Below, one piece after another: positions 8,318-17,609 of a stretch of DNA of 64,000 nucleotides; positions within the stretch are counted from its first letter, which is position 1, and each line of letters opens with the position of its first letter. Both the position numbers and the translations under genes were made by a program. Where the stretch lies: positions 1-64,000 of the forward strand of contig NZ_RJUD01000006.1 of NCBI RefSeq assembly GCF_024343675.1, read 5' to 3'. This DNA comes from Lacihabitans sp. CS3-21 (GTDB lineage: Bacteria > Bacteroidota > Bacteroidia > Cytophagales > Spirosomataceae). The notes under the pieces are model-generated. The model saw nothing but the letters and a program-made list of their open reading frames with translations. It was not told the origin of the DNA and did not search any database.

Positions 8318-8680
8318 ATGAGCATAAAGTCGTCAATATCGGATTATTTCAAAATAGATGAGCTAAAAGAGAATTTGATAAAGCTTATAGAAGCGAAGTT
8401 TGAACTCAAGAAATTGGAGGTTCAGGAAAAAATAGAAGGATTGATTTCGGGTATTGTGGTTAAAGTTGTTATGGCTGTTTTTCTGTTTATGGGATTCCTA
8501 TTTTTAAATATTTTGTTGGCCATAGGGATCAATTATTTGACAAATACTTCATATGCTGGCTATGCCATTTTTGCAGCTGTTTATTTGATTCTATGGTATA
8601 TTTTTAACACACAAAAGGCTAAAGTAGAAGCTATTATAAAAAATAAAGTGGCGGAGGCCTTGGATGAAGTTGGGGTGTAG
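8318..8680 (+). CDS. Phage-holin-X-like (DUF1469-type) membrane protein
   Basis: About 120 residues from ATG at 8318; an in-frame ATG at 8288 lies inside the end of priA and is less likely. An N-terminal amphipathic part rich in Glu and Lys (FKIDELKENLIKLIEAKFELKKLEVQEK) is followed by two membrane helices (VVMAVFLFMGFLFLNILLAIG and YAGYAIFAAVYLILWYIF) and a charged tail. This is the layout of the holin-X/DUF1469 family common in Bacteroidetes, whose role is unknown and is not lysis. Closely coupled to priA. Confidence 0.7.
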   Translation: MSIKSSISDYFKIDELKENLIKLIEAKFELKKLEVQEKIEGLISGIVVKVVMAVFLFMGFLFLNILLAIGINYLTNTSYAGYAIFAAVYLILWYIFNTQKAKVEAIIKNKVAEALDEVGV

Positions 8681-8782
8681 AAAAGATTGTGGTTATTACA
8701 TTTTATTTAACAATAGGTAAAGTTGAGCCTCAGTATTTAATATAGGATCGAATTACCTAAAAGAAAACTCATTCAATATAAA

Positions 8783-10147
8783 ATGTACAAAGTTCTACTA
8801 TTAATTGTTGTGTTGTTTTCGTGTGGCAGTAGCACTGAAGAATCTATTCATCAAGCACTTCAAGTTTCTGGAGATCCGATTCCGTTTATTAAGATTTCAA
8901 CCAGAAAAAAAATCATAGATGAGCCTAAAACTGCCGCAATAATGCAGATTTTCATGAAAGATACTTTATTGTTTTCTTCGAGAATTGGCATTGAATATAG
9001 AGGGGCGGTGTCTCAAATGTTCTATGAAAAAAAATCGTATGGAATAGAATTATGGGATGAAACTAACAAAGGTATTTCTGGAAGTCTACTAAATTTACCA
9101 AGGGAAGAAGATTGGATTCTACATGGGCCTTATGCAGACAAGTCATTGATAAGGAATGTGATAGCCTATCAAGTGTCAAATAAAATTGGTAGATATGCAC
9201 CAAAAACGCAGTTTGTGGAGGTAGAAATCAACGGCGACTTCAAAGGGCTATATGTCTTAATGGAAAAAATTAAGCGAGGTAAAGAAAGAGTAAATGTTTC
9301 TAAACTATCCGCCAAAACCTCCGCTTCCGATTCTATTTCTGGGGGTTATATTTTGAAAATTGACAAAACGGTTGGGTCAGGATTTTCTAATCAAGACGAT
9401 TACAACAAATCGAACGCTATTACCTCAAGATATGACCAGTCTGGAAAGATTTCTAAAAACTCTAAGATTCACTTTCTATACGATTACCCCAAGTCAGAAA
9501 ATATTTCTGAACTACAAAAGGATTATATTAACAACTATGTGCATCTATTTGAAAAAGCACTGGCATCTTCTGATTTTTCAGACCCAAAACTAGGTTTTAG
9601 AAATTACATCGATGAGGACAGTTTCATAGATTATTTTCTACTTACCGAGCTTTTTCAAAACTTCGACGGATACAGAATCAGCACTTATTTGCAAAAAGAA
9701 AGAGGAGATAAACTCAAAATGGGTCCAATTTGGGACTTTGACTTGTCACTTGGTAGCAAAGGTTTTTGTCATAATATGAACAAAGAAAACCAGAACTTTT
9801 GGATTTTTGAATACAACAAATATTGTGGAGACGACCTATGGGTGGTACCGTTTTGGTGGAATAGACTTTTACAAGATAAATTATTTGTAGAAAAACTAAA
9901 TACCCGATGGAATATCTTGAGACAAAATGAGTTTTCAGAAGTAGAATTGATTCAAAATATTAATAACCAGGTAAATTACCTTAAAAACACCAAAGCGGTT
10001 GAGCGAAATTTTGACCGTTGGAGAATTTTGAATAAAAGAATAGAACCCAACGAAACGAAAGGGAGCAATGATCAAGAAGTTGAAATGATTAAAAATTGGC
10101 TTAAACAAAGATTGATTTGGATGGATAAAGAATTACCCAAACTCTAA
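8783..10147 (+). CDS. CotH-like protein kinase-fold lipoprotein
   Basis: 454 residues. A short signal sequence ends in the lipobox LFSCG (Cys15). The body matches the CotH family: IEYRGAVSQMFYEKKSYGIEL, then WILHGPYADKSLIRNVIAYQVSNKIGRYAP, GLYVLMEKIKRG, and the acidic metal-binding motif GPIWDFDLSLG. Bacillus CotH phosphorylates spore coat proteins; in Bacteroidetes these lipoproteins are extracellular and their targets are unknown. It stands alone between priA/holin-X and a convergent transporter gene, with a terminator hairpin straight after its stop codon. Confidence 0.82.
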   Translation: MYKVLLLIVVLFSCGSSTEESIHQALQVSGDPIPFIKISTRKKIIDEPKTAAIMQIFMKDTLLFSSRIGIEYRGAVSQMFYEKKSYGIELWDETNKGISGSLLNLPREEDWILHGPYADKSLIRNVIAYQVSNKIGRYAPKTQFVEVEINGDFKGLYVLMEKIKRGKERVNVSKLSAKTSASDSISGGYILKIDKTVGSGFSNQDDYNKSNAITSRYDQSGKISKNSKIHFLYDYPKSENISELQKDYINNYVHLFEKALASSDFSDPKLGFRNYIDEDSFIDYFLLTELFQNFDGYRISTYLQKERGDKLKMGPIWDFDLSLGSKGFCHNMNKENQNFWIFEYNKYCGDDLWVVPFWWNRLLQDKLFVEKLNTRWNILRQNEFSEVELIQNINNQVNYLKNTKAVERNFDRWRILNKRIEPNETKGSNDQEVEMIKNWLKQRLIWMDKELPKL

Positions 10148-10169
10148 GCAGAATTATTCTGCAGTTTTT
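10148..10169 (+). terminator. Terminator after the CotH-like gene
   Basis: GCAGAAT (10148-10154), one base, ATTCTGC (10156-10162), then AG and five T. The hairpin is centred on the stop codon of the convergent DMT transporter gene, so the two genes share this short space. Confidence 0.6.
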
Positions 10170-11065
10170 ACCACATTTTTTCTAAATGAAATATAAACGC
10201 CACAGGCTATGATGAGAAGTATACCTAGCAAACTTAGTGCATTTGGGAAACTGTCACCTAGTATAACTCCGAATATAACTGAAAACACAATATTGCTGTA
10301 GCCTATGGCTGAAACCTCACCCGTATTGCCGTATGTAAATGCCTTCGTCAATAATATTTGCCCGACGAGTGCCGATAATGCAAGGGTAATTATCCAGAGC
10401 CATTCAATTCCGATTGGCCGGTTGAAACTTCCAAATAGAAAAGCAAGAGAATCGATATAAATATATTGACCTACAATCATCGAAATGATGGGTAATACAA
10501 TGCCCGAAAACATAAATGAAAGCACAATGGAGCGAGCGTCGTAGTATCCACTTAATTGCTTGATACTCATATATGCAAGTGCCGTCATAATAGCATTTGC
10601 TAAGCCAAAAGTATGATATTTTATAGAGGTGATATCAATCCTAAATTGTGGTAAAAATATACAGCAAATACCTATGAAACCGACAATTACAGCAAGCCAG
10701 TTTTTGAAATCTATTTTTTCTTTCAAAAAATAACCGCCTAACAAAGCCAGAAGGATAGGATACGATTGCTGATAGGTGATGGCCTCGGCAAGGCCAATTT
10801 TTGTTATGCTAAAGAAGAAGGTGTATAATGCCAAAGTCCCAATAACCCCCCTGAAAATCAGGAGGCTCATTTTGCCACCAACTTGAACCAACGGGCGTCT
10901 GTAAATGGTGAAAAGCACAAACAGGACACCTATAATATTTCTAAAAAAGACCAATTCTACTGAGCTTATTCGTTTGCCTAAAATTTTTGTACAAGCACCC
11001 GATACGGAGAAACAAAATGCTGCTCCTAGCATATATAATAGCCCTTTTTTGGAGTTGTCGCTCAA
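10154..11065 (-). CDS. DMT-family (EamA) transporter
   Basis: 303 residues with about ten hydrophobic helices in two similar halves, each an EamA domain (GAAFCFSVSGACTKIL in the first, SALVGQILLTKAFTYGNTGEVSAIGY in the second). The drug/metabolite transporter superfamily usually exports amino acids, metabolites or drugs across the inner membrane. The motif GLAEAITYQQSYPILLALLGGYFLKEK is typical of the first half. The substrate cannot be predicted. It starts six bases after the stop of the acyltransferase gene, so the two are probably cotranscribed. Confidence 0.88.
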   Translation of the reverse strand: MSDNSKKGLLYMLGAAFCFSVSGACTKILGKRISSVELVFFRNIIGVLFVLFTIYRRPLVQVGGKMSLLIFRGVIGTLALYTFFFSITKIGLAEAITYQQSYPILLALLGGYFLKEKIDFKNWLAVIVGFIGICCIFLPQFRIDITSIKYHTFGLANAIMTALAYMSIKQLSGYYDARSIVLSFMFSGIVLPIISMIVGQYIYIDSLAFLFGSFNRPIGIEWLWIITLALSALVGQILLTKAFTYGNTGEVSAIGYSNIVFSVIFGVILGDSFPNALSLLGILLIIACGVYISFRKNVVKTAE

Positions 11066-11071
11066 GGTTTT

Positions 11072-11905
11072 TTAAATGAATGTTTTCAGAATAAAATAAC
11101 AACCAAGCCAGTAAAGAGGCAAACAAATAATCAATAATCCTACATATATAGAATCGTAAAAAACAGTTCCTTTCGTCTTAGCTTTTACAAATGCACCTAA
11201 AAGTATATGCAGAGGGTAATGTAAAATATAAGATAAGTAAAAAAACCAAGAACTACCAACAGTGGGCTTATTAAAGTCTCTGCTCACCAATTTGGTCAAT
11301 CCCGCAGTTAATTTTTCATTAAAAGTCTTAATGGCCTTACCATCCATGGCCAATTCATCAAAGTCGGTTTTTTTGATGGTGGGGCCAAAGTTAAGGGTTA
11401 TGTTTTTGCCAATTTTACCAAATTCATTATAGTTTACCGCCACAGGTACTATAACCATTTCGGAACCCGACATCCAGGTTTGCATAGCCAGCCTGCTAGT
11501 GCCTTTTTTAAGGGGTAATAGCTCTGTTTGATTGGTGCATAGCCCTTCGCTAAAAATCAGTACTTGGCTTTTATTTTTAAAAATCTCGGAGCAACGCTCA
11601 AAGGTTTCATCATTTTTGCCTAAATATTCTTTGCCTTCAGATATTCTATAAATAGGCATCATAAAAAACTGGGAAAGGATTTTACGAGCTAATGGCTTTT
11701 TGAAAGCATCGCCTCTTGCTAAAGACCAAATGGGGCGATCAACTTTACAGTTAATGATAAGTGCGTCTAAAAACGAGTTGGGGTGAAAGCCAGCTAGCAT
11801 AACGGGTCCTTTTAGTGGCAAATTTTCCATTCCATTCACCTCGACTTTTTTGATATAAAATCTTAATACGAATCTAATAAATTGGCGTAAAACGATATAA
11901 ATCAT
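11072..11905 (-). CDS. PlsC-type glycerolipid acyltransferase
   Basis: 277 residues. The acyltransferase blocks are present: FHPNSFLDALI (the catalytic His-Asp block with five residues between H and D rather than four), RPIWSLARGDAFKKPLARKIL, MPIYRISEG and IFSEGLCTN. It should transfer acyl chains to lysophosphatidate or a related lipid at the inner membrane. A C-terminal hydrophobic part (LLGAFVKAKTKGTVFYDSIYVGLLIICLPLYWLGCYFIL) probably anchors it. The SEG block replaces the more usual PEG. The DMT transporter follows after six bases, so it may act in lipid handling too (weak inference). Confidence 0.85.
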   Translation of the reverse strand: MIYIVLRQFIRFVLRFYIKKVEVNGMENLPLKGPVMLAGFHPNSFLDALIINCKVDRPIWSLARGDAFKKPLARKILSQFFMMPIYRISEGKEYLGKNDETFERCSEIFKNKSQVLIFSEGLCTNQTELLPLKKGTSRLAMQTWMSGSEMVIVPVAVNYNEFGKIGKNITLNFGPTIKKTDFDELAMDGKAIKTFNEKLTAGLTKLVSRDFNKPTVGSSWFFYLSYILHYPLHILLGAFVKAKTKGTVFYDSIYVGLLIICLPLYWLGCYFILKTFI

Positions 11906-11924
11906 AATGAATATTTTAAAAAAA

Positions 11925-11948
11925 CAAAAAGCCCATTTTCAGGGCTTT
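11925..11948 (-). terminator. Terminator after the haloperoxidase-like gene
   Basis: On the minus strand AAAGCCC (11948-11942) pairs with GGGCTTT (11934-11928) and is followed by a T-rich run. It ends the transcript of the mreB operon genes and separates it from the acyltransferase gene. Confidence 0.6.
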
Positions 11949-11960
11949 ATCTGTTGTTGT

Positions 11961-13280
11961 TTATTTTTTGGTTTTTAGTTTTGCGGCGATGAACTGTCCA
12001 AGCCTAGTGCCAGCCTTATTGCCTTCCTCGCAGCCGGACAAGTAATGGATACCTCCATATACCCGACTGATAGATGACTCTTGTGCGGCTGCTCTGAATG
12101 AGGCAAATTTTCTCACACCATGATCGTATTTAAATTCTGTAGAGTCTGTAAACGCTACATTGTCACCAAAACAAGCAGTTAGTGCTTCGGCAGAAGCAGC
12201 AGAAATAGTACTATGCCCAGAAGTGTATTCTGGAAACGGAGGCGTTTGCAAAAAGGGCATCCATTTAGGGTCCAAGTCTGCATTTATTACCGTCTCTGGC
12301 CTAATTTTTTCTGTTCTGTATTTTTCGTGCCAACAAGCTATGAAACCGTCAAATAATGATATTGCAACTCTTAAATAAGCATCTTGTGCTTCATAAATAT
12401 TTTTGATGGTTTGTTGGCAAGCTGTTCTTGTAATAGCCATCCAATGTCCTCCAGGAGTCATTTTTTTGTTGGCAAACATTACGTGGCCTTGCACATTCAT
12501 TACAAATGCATTGTCATCCCAAAACCATGCAATATCTTTCTGTTCTTGTGTCAAATTGTTCACAGTTTCATATACCGCCTTAACTTCTTTTCTGAACGGA
12601 CTGTTGGGGTCTTTCGAAAAAGGGATAACAGGAGCTGGTTGAAATTGACCTGCTGAATCAATAGCCAAAGTTCTTATGGTAGGCCAATAGGGTTCCATAG
12701 CATCTGCGTACTGTGGAGGGGTAGGGACCCATTTGTCGCCAGTAGATTTCACTGAGTATCTCAATCCTCTGGTTTGTAGGTAGTTGTCTTTTTTAGAATA
12801 AGCCAAAACATGCTTCGCTACTTCTTCTCCAAAAGACATGGATCTATCATAAACATCAGAGGGAACTCCAGCATCTTTGAATTTTTGATAGGTCTCTTTT
12901 TCGAAGGCGTCATATTTCGTGACCGTGAAGGTCAAAGTCCGGGCAATTGTCATAATGGCTTTTACACTTGCCAATGAATGACAATATTCTTTTCCTGCTT
13001 CGGGTTTTGGAAATTCTGTCAATCCATTCAACTGGCCAGCCATAGTTTGGTAGTTTGGATTGCCTGAAATCAATGCCTCATATCCTGCAATGGTAGCATA
13101 AGCGTAAATTCTGGATGAAACTGGAGGAGAAAAAATGTCATGAATGATTACGTCTGTAAGTTTTTCGTAAGCATTGTGTATAAACTCTGGGTTGTCAGTA
13201 ACCTTGCTGTATTCTTTTGCGGTTTTTGATTTACAAGCAGAGAAAATCACTACTGCAAGTAATATGACATACTTTTTCAT
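11961..13280 (-). CDS. Vanadium haloperoxidase/PAP2-like lipoprotein
   Basis: 439 residues with a signal sequence and lipobox FSAC (Cys16). The C-terminal third carries the vanadate or phosphate pocket motifs of the vanadium haloperoxidase/PAP2 acid phosphatase superfamily: KIRPETVI, PEYTSGHSTISAA and SRVYGGIHYLSG, with the catalytic His residues in SGHS and GGIHY. Bacteroidetes homologues are annotated as haloperoxidases but mostly lack a proven activity, so a phosphatase is equally possible. It begins 14 bases after the serine hydrolase gene and lies at the end of the mre operon. Confidence 0.83.
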   Translation of the reverse strand: MKKYVILLAVVIFSACKSKTAKEYSKVTDNPEFIHNAYEKLTDVIIHDIFSPPVSSRIYAYATIAGYEALISGNPNYQTMAGQLNGLTEFPKPEAGKEYCHSLASVKAIMTIARTLTFTVTKYDAFEKETYQKFKDAGVPSDVYDRSMSFGEEVAKHVLAYSKKDNYLQTRGLRYSVKSTGDKWVPTPPQYADAMEPYWPTIRTLAIDSAGQFQPAPVIPFSKDPNSPFRKEVKAVYETVNNLTQEQKDIAWFWDDNAFVMNVQGHVMFANKKMTPGGHWMAITRTACQQTIKNIYEAQDAYLRVAISLFDGFIACWHEKYRTEKIRPETVINADLDPKWMPFLQTPPFPEYTSGHSTISAASAEALTACFGDNVAFTDSTEFKYDHGVRKFASFRAAAQESSISRVYGGIHYLSGCEEGNKAGTRLGQFIAAKLKTKK

Positions 13281-13294
13281 TGGTTGGTTAATAT

Positions 13295-14485
13295 TTACTG
13301 ATCTAAAATATTTTCTTCTAGGGTACTTTGCTTTTCTCTTCCATGTAAAACGTTAACGATTTCTTTCACGTTATACACATCTCGGTTGTACTTATTACTT
13401 AACAAAATTACTACAAAATCTTCTCTTAAATCAAAAAACATAATAGTATTGTAGCCTTTCCACCAACCGGTGTGATAAATATAGTCTGTTTGTTGCAATT
13501 CGTTGACCCACAGCCTGAATCCATAGCCGTAATTTCTTAAACCTGGGTGTTCAAAACTTCTAGGGGTATACATTTCTCTGAGGTTTTCTTTGCTCAAAAT
13601 ACTCTCAGATTTCAGTACGTTATACCATTTTAGCAAATCTCCAGTTGTTGAATATATTCCCTTATCGCCCATGATGTCGTCATAGAAATCTTTCTCTAGC
13701 TTTCGGCCGTTTTGGTATCCAACGGTTTTGTTTATGTTCAGCTTAGGATTTTTTGAAACGCCTGTAAAAGTATCCGTCATACCCGCTGGTAAAAGTATTT
13801 TTTCTTTCAAATAATCATCAAATGATTTGCCAGAAACCTTTTCTACTAGGGCCGCCAATACGGCATAATTAGTGTTGTTGTAGGAAAAAAAGTGGTCTGG
13901 CTGGTTCAGCGGTCGTGGCGTTGGAACGGCATTTGCAAACCAATCCATCATTTGTTGGTTGGTAGGATATATTTTTTCTGACCTTACTTTTACATCAAAC
14001 TCGTATTGATAATAAGGCAAGCCTGATCGGTGAGAAAGCAAACTTCGAATACTTACTCCATCATAAGGAAACTTCGGAAAATAATCTTTTACAGTATTAT
14101 CAAGTCCAATTTGTCCATCTTGAACCATCTTCATTATGGCTACCGCCGTGAAGGTTTTTGATAATGAAGCCAGTTGAAACTTTGACGCTTTTGTGTTCGG
14201 AATTGTATCTTTAGAAAAGCCGAAAGCATTTTCATAGATTACGATACCTTTCTGAGCTATCAAAACACTTCCATTAAACCCTGCCCTTACTTTTTTGTTT
14301 ATCAATTCTGAAATAAGCTTTGCTTTATAATCGGCATTGATTTCTTTCCTAATTTTTTTCTTTTCTTTTTCAGTAAGTACTTTTTCAATGGGTTTTTCTG
14401 CAGTTGTAGCCTTTTCTTTATTGATACAACCACTCAATAAACTCAAACCAAACACCACACCCACCGCAACCCGTAAAAAATGCAT
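13295..14485 (-). CDS. Beta-lactamase-like serine hydrolase lipoprotein (class C/AmpH family)
   Basis: 396 residues. A signal sequence ends in LLSGC (Cys20). The serine motif SLSK at 107-110, a YNN motif (FFSYNNTNYAVLA) and the C-terminal HTGWWKGY block place it in the beta-lactamase/D-Ala-D-Ala peptidase (S12) family. A highly charged Lys/Glu stretch follows the lipid site (KVLTEKEKKKIRKEI). Its position three bases after mreD suggests trimming of peptidoglycan peptides rather than drug resistance (inference). Confidence 0.85.
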   Translation of the reverse strand: MHFLRVAVGVVFGLSLLSGCINKEKATTAEKPIEKVLTEKEKKKIRKEINADYKAKLISELINKKVRAGFNGSVLIAQKGIVIYENAFGFSKDTIPNTKASKFQLASLSKTFTAVAIMKMVQDGQIGLDNTVKDYFPKFPYDGVSIRSLLSHRSGLPYYQYEFDVKVRSEKIYPTNQQMMDWFANAVPTPRPLNQPDHFFSYNNTNYAVLAALVEKVSGKSFDDYLKEKILLPAGMTDTFTGVSKNPKLNINKTVGYQNGRKLEKDFYDDIMGDKGIYSTTGDLLKWYNVLKSESILSKENLREMYTPRSFEHPGLRNYGYGFRLWVNELQQTDYIYHTGWWKGYNTIMFFDLREDFVVILLSNKYNRDVYNVKEIVNVLHGREKQSTLEENILDQ

Positions 14486-14488
14486 CTA

Positions 14489-15007
14489 TTAAGAATTTTG
14501 AAGACTTTTAAAATATACATGAAGGAGGAAGGTCACCACAGAAGTAAACATAACACTCGCTACAACTTTTAGTGAGGTATTGAGGAAATAATTAAGTGAC
14601 CCAGCTTCAAGAAAAAATAAATATACGTGATGTATAAAAGTAAGAATAACGATATATCTAATAAATCGCTCCATACCCATACCGTCAAGTGATATGACCA
14701 GTTCGGTATCCAACCCTTTGGTAGGAAACAACACTTTGATAATGTAGCTCCTCAAAAATGCCAATAATAAACTCGCTGAGGCGTGCATACCGGCGGTATT
14801 GTAAAATAAATCGACTGAAAGTCCTGTCAAAAAAGCTATCAATAATACAGCAGATACGGGTGTATTGCTGGGTAGGAAAAGGATTATTGAGATATAAACA
14901 AAACAGAATGCTACCTCAAAAAACACCAAGTTGCGTACAATGAATACCTGTAAAAATAGGTATAACAATACGGTGCCTATTACTTTAAATAATGTTTGAG
15001 TGTTCAC
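14489..15007 (-). CDS. mreD: Rod shape-determining protein MreD
   Basis: 172 residues, almost wholly membrane helices, beginning MNTQTLFKVIGTVLLYLFLQ. The motif FLTGLSVDLFYNTAGMHASASLLLAFLRSYI is the conserved part of MreD. It is the membrane partner of MreC in the elongasome. Its sequence diverges in all bacteria; the gene order mreB-mreC-mreD supports the call. It follows mreC without any spacer. Confidence 0.88.
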   Translation of the reverse strand: MNTQTLFKVIGTVLLYLFLQVFIVRNLVFFEVAFCFVYISIILFLPSNTPVSAVLLIAFLTGLSVDLFYNTAGMHASASLLLAFLRSYIIKVLFPTKGLDTELVISLDGMGMERFIRYIVILTFIHHVYLFFLEAGSLNYFLNTSLKVVASVMFTSVVTFLLHVYFKSLQNS

Positions 15008-15859
15008 TTAATTTACGGGTTTTGCTTCTACTTGACTCTGTTTTTCTATAAGTTTATTATTAACCACATAAACATATACTAAACTAGAGAAATCTGTCGA
15101 AAGTCTTACATTAATATCATAAAAAGCCTCACTAGGTGAAGCTGAAATCTTACTAATCCTACCTATCATTATTTTTGGAGGGAAAATGGAATTTTGCATT
15201 GATGTAACAACACTATCTCCTTTGCTAACCGGCTTGAATCTGTCCACAGTTGTCAATTGCATAATACTCGGATTAGTGCCACCCCATTTACCAATTCCAA
15301 GTGCTGTAACTTCTTCTTTCCTGAGTTTTTTGCCTAGAATTTCAGACGAAACCTGAAAGTTGGAGTGTAAAATAGAAGAAACTCTTGAGAAATCTTCGTT
15401 GCAAGACATTACTTGCCCAACCACTCCTTGCGGACAGATAACCCCCATTCCTGGCTTTATACCATGCTTAGTACCTTTATCAATAGTGATATAATTATCT
15501 GTGAGATTTTCAGTGCTACTAATTACTTTGGCCACCAGAAAATCAAACCTCTCTGCCATTGTAGAGTCTGGTTTATAGCCAACTTCTTTTAAAGTTATCA
15601 GCTCATTAGATTTGGTGAGTTCTTCTCTCAGTTTTTTGTTTTCCAAAGCCAACTGGTCGTTTACTTTGCCTAAGTTCATAAATTCTCTCACGTTTTGAGA
15701 AACCCTAAGAGACTTGGCCACCGCCGTATTGGTAGTATTGAAGAATGTAACATTCCAATAGACACTGTTTTTGGAAATCAAGTAGAAACATGCAATCTGT
15801 AAAAACAGAAACATGAAAAAATGTCTGATTCTATATAATATTCCGAATAGTTGAGACAT
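15008..15859 (-). CDS. mreC: Rod shape-determining protein MreC
   Basis: 283 residues. One membrane helix near the N-terminus (FFMFLFLQIACFYLI), then a coiled-coil (VNDQLALENKKLREELTKSNELI) and a double beta-barrel domain with the MreC signature (IDKGTKHGIKPGMGVICPQGVVGQV). It lies in the periplasm and links MreB to cell-wall enzymes. The last 15 residues are polar and vary between species. Spacing from mreB is 79 bases, so a weak internal promoter there is possible. Confidence 0.93.
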   Translation of the reverse strand: MSQLFGILYRIRHFFMFLFLQIACFYLISKNSVYWNVTFFNTTNTAVAKSLRVSQNVREFMNLGKVNDQLALENKKLREELTKSNELITLKEVGYKPDSTMAERFDFLVAKVISSTENLTDNYITIDKGTKHGIKPGMGVICPQGVVGQVMSCNEDFSRVSSILHSNFQVSSEILGKKLRKEEVTALGIGKWGGTNPSIMQLTTVDRFKPVSKGDSVVTSMQNSIFPPKIMIGRISKISASPSEAFYDINVRLSTDFSSLVYVYVVNNKLIEKQSQVEAKPVN

Positions 15860-15938
15860 GAATCGTTATATTTAAAAAAAAGGTATCCAAATTGTTTATG
15901 AATGGATACCCTAATAAAATATTTTTTAAAAAAGAAAA

Positions 15939-16970
15939 TTACTGAACCAAAACCGCCTGATATTTATCAAGATTTTTCAAGATTTCACCAGTACCTCTTA
16001 CCACAGCCTTTAATGGATCATCAGCCACGTGAATTGGCAACTTGGTTTTTACTTCCAATCTCTTGTCGAGTCCGTGCAACAATGCTCCACCTCCAGTAAG
16101 ATAGATTCCATTTTCGTAAATATCTGCTGAAAGTTCTGGTGGAGACATTTCTAAAGCTCTCATGATGGCTTCCTCAATCTTAGAAATTGATTTGTCCAAA
16201 GCATAAGCTATCTCACTATAAGTAACTTTTATTTCTTTTGGAATACCCGTCATCAAGTCACGACCTCTGATTTCAATATCAGCAGGTGGATTTTCAAGGT
16301 CTGGTAAAGCTGAACCAACTTGAATCTTAATAAATTCTGCTGAACGCTCACCTATTAATAAGTTGTGCTCTCTACGCATGTAGTCCACAATGTCTCTTGT
16401 AAACAAATCACCGGCAATACGCACAGAAGATTCACAAACAATACCTGAAAGTGCAATAACTGCAATTTCTGTTGTACCACCACCTATATCAACTATCATT
16501 GAGCCGTTTGGTTGCTCGATGTCAATGCCGATACCGATTGCTGCCGCAATAGGCTCATGAACCATATAAACCTCCTTAGCTCCTGCGTGTTCAGCAGAAT
16601 CCTTTACAGCTCTTTTTTCCACTTCAGTAATTCCCGAAGGTATACAAATCACCATGCGGTGTGAAGGAGAAAAGAAAAGATTACGACCTGTATTTATCAT
16701 TTTTATCAAACCTCTGATCATAAGCTCAGCAGCAGTAAAGTCTGCAATAACTCCGTCTTTAAGAGGTCTGATAGTTTTTATGTTTTCGTTGGTTTTTTCG
16801 TGCATTTGCATAGCCTTATGGCCTATGGCTAACACTTTTCCAGATACCTTGTCTAGGGCGATGATCGACGGCTCATCTACCACAATCTGGTCTTTATATA
16901 TGATTAAGGTATTTGCAGTACCTAAATCTATCGCAATATCGCTTGTAAGGAAACTAAAAAATCCAGCCAT
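15939..16970 (-). CDS. mreB: Rod shape-determining protein MreB (actin-like)
   Basis: 343 residues with the actin-fold nucleotide motifs SDIAIDLGTANTLI, VDIGGGTTEIAVI and LTGGGALLHGLDK. MreB filaments under the inner membrane guide lateral wall synthesis, so the organism is expected to be rod-shaped. It is the first gene of a five-gene run ending in two lipoproteins. The C-terminal sequence KYQAVLVQ is ordinary for Bacteroidetes. Confidence 0.97.
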   Translation of the reverse strand: MAGFFSFLTSDIAIDLGTANTLIIYKDQIVVDEPSIIALDKVSGKVLAIGHKAMQMHEKTNENIKTIRPLKDGVIADFTAAELMIRGLIKMINTGRNLFFSPSHRMVICIPSGITEVEKRAVKDSAEHAGAKEVYMVHEPIAAAIGIGIDIEQPNGSMIVDIGGGTTEIAVIALSGIVCESSVRIAGDLFTRDIVDYMRREHNLLIGERSAEFIKIQVGSALPDLENPPADIEIRGRDLMTGIPKEIKVTYSEIAYALDKSISKIEEAIMRALEMSPPELSADIYENGIYLTGGGALLHGLDKRLEVKTKLPIHVADDPLKAVVRGTGEILKNLDKYQAVLVQ

Positions 16971-17007
16971 CGAAGCTTTTGGGTTATACTTTTAAAAAAT
17001 GAAAGTG

Positions 17008-17015
17008 CAAATTTA
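17008..17015 (-). promoter_or_regulatory. Possible -7 element for mreB
   Basis: On the minus strand TAAATTTG (17015-17008) matches TAnnTTTG, about 38 bases before the mreB start. No matching TTTG is found at the usual distance upstream. Confidence 0.35.
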
Positions 17016-17120
17016 TAATTTATTTTTCAAATATCTTTAAAGACTTCGTTTTTATTAAAAACTAGCAATTCAAGGTATTTCTTTGCAATATTTGATAATT
17101 TCCTTATAAAATAGGAGGTT

Positions 17121-17516
17121 TCAGTGACTGTGATTTGAGCATGTTTTCTGGTGCATATTCCAATTCGTGAGATAGGAAATGGCCATCAAAATAGACCCTG
17201 AAATTACAAACATCGATTCCTGCTTTTCTATAACCACAAATAGGCCAATATATTGTAAAATACTCGCTCCTAATAATAATATAAGTGGTGTCGTTTTATG
17301 ATGTACCTTATAATCTTTGGTGAGTAATGCCACAGCAATAAAAATACTGGTGACCACTAAGATTATTTCTAAGGTGTGATTTAGAAATCCTTTCGCCACC
17401 AAGGGTAAAATTGTAATAATGAATGGCATTGATAAACAGTGAATCAAGCACAGAAATGATAAGGCCATACCTGTCTTATGAAGCAAATGTGAATGTTTTC
17501 TAATTCTTTTTAACAT
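17121..17516 (-). CDS. MerC-domain membrane protein
   Basis: About 131 residues from ATG at 17516; the frame opens earlier, but homologues begin near LKRIRKHSHLLHKTGM. Four membrane helices follow, the first with SFLCLIHCLSMPFI, which carries the paired-cysteine pattern of the MerC family. MerC imports Hg(II) in mer operons, but no merR, merA or merT is nearby. Stand-alone copies in Bacteroidetes have no proven role. A His-rich C-terminus (MHQKTCSNHSH) could bind metal. It is divergent from the beta-oxidation operon and may share its control region. Confidence 0.75.
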   Translation of the reverse strand: MLKRIRKHSHLLHKTGMALSFLCLIHCLSMPFIITILPLVAKGFLNHTLEIILVVTSIFIAVALLTKDYKVHHKTTPLILLLGASILQYIGLFVVIEKQESMFVISGSILMAISYLTNWNMHQKTCSNHSH

Positions 17517-17609
17517 TTTTCCTAATAGTAAATGCAACAACGCTGCAAATGTAATCATCTAATTCAAGAAATCGTTCCAAGTGGGCATATAATATTATTT
17601 TTTTAATAG

